A stretch of 64,000 bases of DNA from Mesaphorura yosii (taxonomy: Eukaryota > Arthropoda > Collembola > Poduromorpha > Tullbergiidae). Below, one piece after another: positions 61,601 to 64,000 of this stretch; within the stretch, counting starts at the first letter, position 1; each line of letters opens with the position of its first letter. Where the stretch lies: positions 310,001 through 374,000 of the forward strand of contig WIXG01000001.1 in assembly GCA_009869945.1 (NCBI GenBank), given 5' to 3'. The notes under the pieces are model-generated. The model saw nothing but the letters and a program-made list of their open reading frames with translations, had not been told where the DNA came from and did not search any database. The position numbers and the translations under genes are program-made.

Positions 61601-64000
61601 CCAGGCATAGTTCGACAGAAAATGTATTCATAATCCACAAACATGTGTTCAGCGATCAGTTTGCAGCGTTTTTGCTCGGTTCACATCAAGAATAAGTGAC
61701 CAGATCATAATTTACTGCCAATGTCAATGGTTGAACCTCCGAGTCCTATCGAATTATATTTATAGGGAGTTTAACGACTTTTGCAATTATTGCAAATTGG
61801 CTCAGACTTGGATAACCAGGACTGTTCTGCGAATATTTAATCATTAATGTGTAATCTGTTCTTGACATTCCCTCCGAAAGCAACACGTTGTCTAAATATT
61901 TCTCACTTCTCATCCATCTATTATTTTGCATCTTAACACTCTTGCCAGTTTCTGTTTTTCTATCTTTTATTTCCTCACTGTGGCTGCTGCCAGCGAACAA
62001 TTGACACGAGAAGCTTACGGTTTGATGGATTGGACTTTGCAAATACTTCTACAAGACTGAATCCATGATCCCATGCACGTCCATCTCATACATTACATGA
62101 AACTTTGCTGAAACTTGAATCCGAAGAAACTTACAAAGGGATTACGTGACCCACTTTTACGTACAAGACTTGCAAGTATAAATCAATCAGTTTTGTTGGA
62201 CTACACTTACGGCCGTCCAGATCTCCGAGAGGCCAACCAGCTGACTCTCATCTTGAATCGGCATTGGATGTCCGATTCAGAATTAATTCGATAATTTAAA
62301 GCCCCATGATTTCACACACGAAGGAATGCGGCCATTTTCGCATTCGTTCAGGTTCAGATTTTTTGGCCTTGTTTTTATTCAAGCAGTTGCTTACTCTGTC
62401 CCCTGTCCTCGTGGTCTGATCTTTTGAGTTCTGTTGCGACTCTTCCTGTTTTGCTTTATCCCCAAAATATTTCGTGACAGTATAAAATTTAAAGTAGAAT
62501 TTATGGGATGAGCCGATGAACATTTCTATGCGCAAATGGACCAAACCGGGCGCAGACGAAGGAAGATGAATGCGATGTGTACATTTGAGCGTGATGATCC
62601 TCTCACCTCTTTATACCATGCTTATGCTCACACTCGGCTCAGATCATAATATTTTTATTCCGTAAATCATAAATTCATATTTGCTCAACTGGCAAGTGCA
62701 TATTCCACGTTACATTCACAAAATTTCGGTTTGAGGCCAAGCCGAGTCTTGGTCCCTGTGGACGTGGAATCCGCATCGGCCCCATTTCGGCGTTAAATAC
62801 GACATTTATGAGTTATTTATGGCCGATGAATAGTAAAATGAGTGCATGAAATGAAGCCTGCCTTTATTTTACGACCCGCACTGCAAATTTCACTTTACAT
62901 GCTTTGAATTACTCGTTTCGTTTTCAAATGCGACGTTTGGCTCATGTAGGATTCTAGAGCGTGGCTTAAAGAAGCGATTTTGTGTCAGACTCATAATAGG
63001 GCTTGATTGATCGATGCTTCTGACGGGTTTCGAAGGCTAAGGCGTGACTTTCGATAATCATTTACGTCAATATCAATAGCAGCAGCTAGATACCATAAAA
63101 TATGTATAGAAATGAGCCTGTAACGCGACATTAATGATATGGAAGATGAATCACAGGTTTCCGAGTGTAATTCAGGGTGCAGGCTTCAAGTCCCACTGCG
63201 AATCGTCAGCGATCTTTTAAAACTGGTCGCTGGGCTGATTTTAAAATTCATTATTAATTAATTTTTATTGAATTCACGCATCGACTCGACTAGTCGTTTA
63301 ATTTAGTGTGACACATTTTTGTCGTTATCAATGCCCACTGTGATTTCCCCTTCTGTAACTCCACCGTGCCTTTTTGATTCAGTTCTCTGTTTGATTAACT
63401 CAAAGCAGGGCTCGCACTGTTCAGCATCCGCGTTGTCTTGTCTCATTAAATGATTTATGTCCCTGAGTGCATTGAGCATTGTCAACCATGTTGAAAATTC
63501 AATGGCCACAGTTGCGAGGACATGAAACAAGACAAGAGTCGACCCCATTTTTATGCCAGACTCGATTTAGGGCGAATTTTTACCAATTCCCTTTCAGGCC
63601 GATACAAAGTTGCACCCTTGATAATGCGACTCCGCGAATTGTCTGTTCTCTGAGGGCGCTGTACTTGAATTGAACTCATCCGCGAATAGATCATGATAAA
63701 TGGGATGAACAGGCTTAGGACTTAGGACAAGCATTAGCATTATGTATTTAATGCATTTTGGGATTCCCTCGTGTAATGCATCCGGTGCATACACGCGTGA
63801 GACAAAAAGCTAAAGCTGCTCCGTCGCTTGGTGGCAGCGACAGTAGAATGGAATAAAAGTCTCATTTACAAGCTGGAAATCTAATTTTTACGACCACACG
63901 CACAAAAGCGAATGTGAACATCAGCTCTGACCGTTGAACCCATTACTGCCATTGCATGGGATAAATTAGCCCAACTCATTGCCTGGTTGAAATAGTCAGC
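58696..64000. other. no recognisable gene
   Basis: Apart from the possible 5' leader of the DUF4246 gene near 58700-58990, I see no conserved coding region, RNA gene or transposon protein. Open frames are under 100 codons and without motifs. A TATA-like GCTATAGA on the minus strand near 58955 is a weak promoter candidate for the DUF4246 gene. Confidence 0.55.

Noticed and set aside
1-64000. Transposons, CRISPR arrays and bacterial operons
   Set aside because: I saw no transposase, reverse transcriptase or terminal repeat set, no regularly spaced repeats, and the genes have spliceosomal introns.

Overview
The window looks like nuclear DNA of an arthropod, probably a crustacean or a basal hexapod rather than a well-known insect. 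Evidence is the short GT-AG introns in conserved genes, AATAAA poly(A) signals, an ABCH-type half transporter (a subfamily expanded in arthropods), a painless/pyrexia-like TRPA channel, a DM9 protein and a lola/tramtrack-type BTB domain. No bacterial or organellar features were seen. The species cannot be named from the sequence alone.

Layout. Positions 1 to about 40,390 are a gene desert: only short, unrecognisable open frames, some simple repeats, repeated TGCAATGCA-like words and a few isolated splice-site-bounded candidate exons. From 40.9 to 58.7 kb seven genes lie close together and could be assembled exon by exon with consistent reading phase: (1) a secreted leucine-rich-repeat protein (+, 8 exons, 505 aa); (2) a two-exon DM9/natterin-like lectin-type protein (+, 203 aa); (3) a TRPA-family ankyrin cation channel (-, 12 exons, 900 aa), tail to tail with the DM9 gene; (4, 5) two tandem ABCH half transporters (+, 748 and 749 aa), head to head with the TRP gene; (6) a short BTB-domain-only protein (+, 3 coding exons, 123 aa); (7) an apparently intronless DUF4246 protein with a signal peptide (-, 420 aa), a family best known from fungi. 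From 58.8 kb to the end no gene was recognised.

The genes do not form one pathway. Several act at the body surface or in sensing: ABCH transporters are linked to cuticular lipid export, TRPA channels to noxious heat and chemical sensing, DM9 and LRR proteins to extracellular recognition. The most unusual items are the secreted fungal-type DUF4246 gene (candidate horizontal transfer), a 23-bp inverted repeat carrying poly(A) signals for both convergent genes, a pair of matching elements in the two consecutive introns of the BTB gene, and a recent-looking ABCH duplication whose copies differ by one intron.

All exon models were built by eye from splice consensus, reading phase and family conservation; no alignment or expression data were available.
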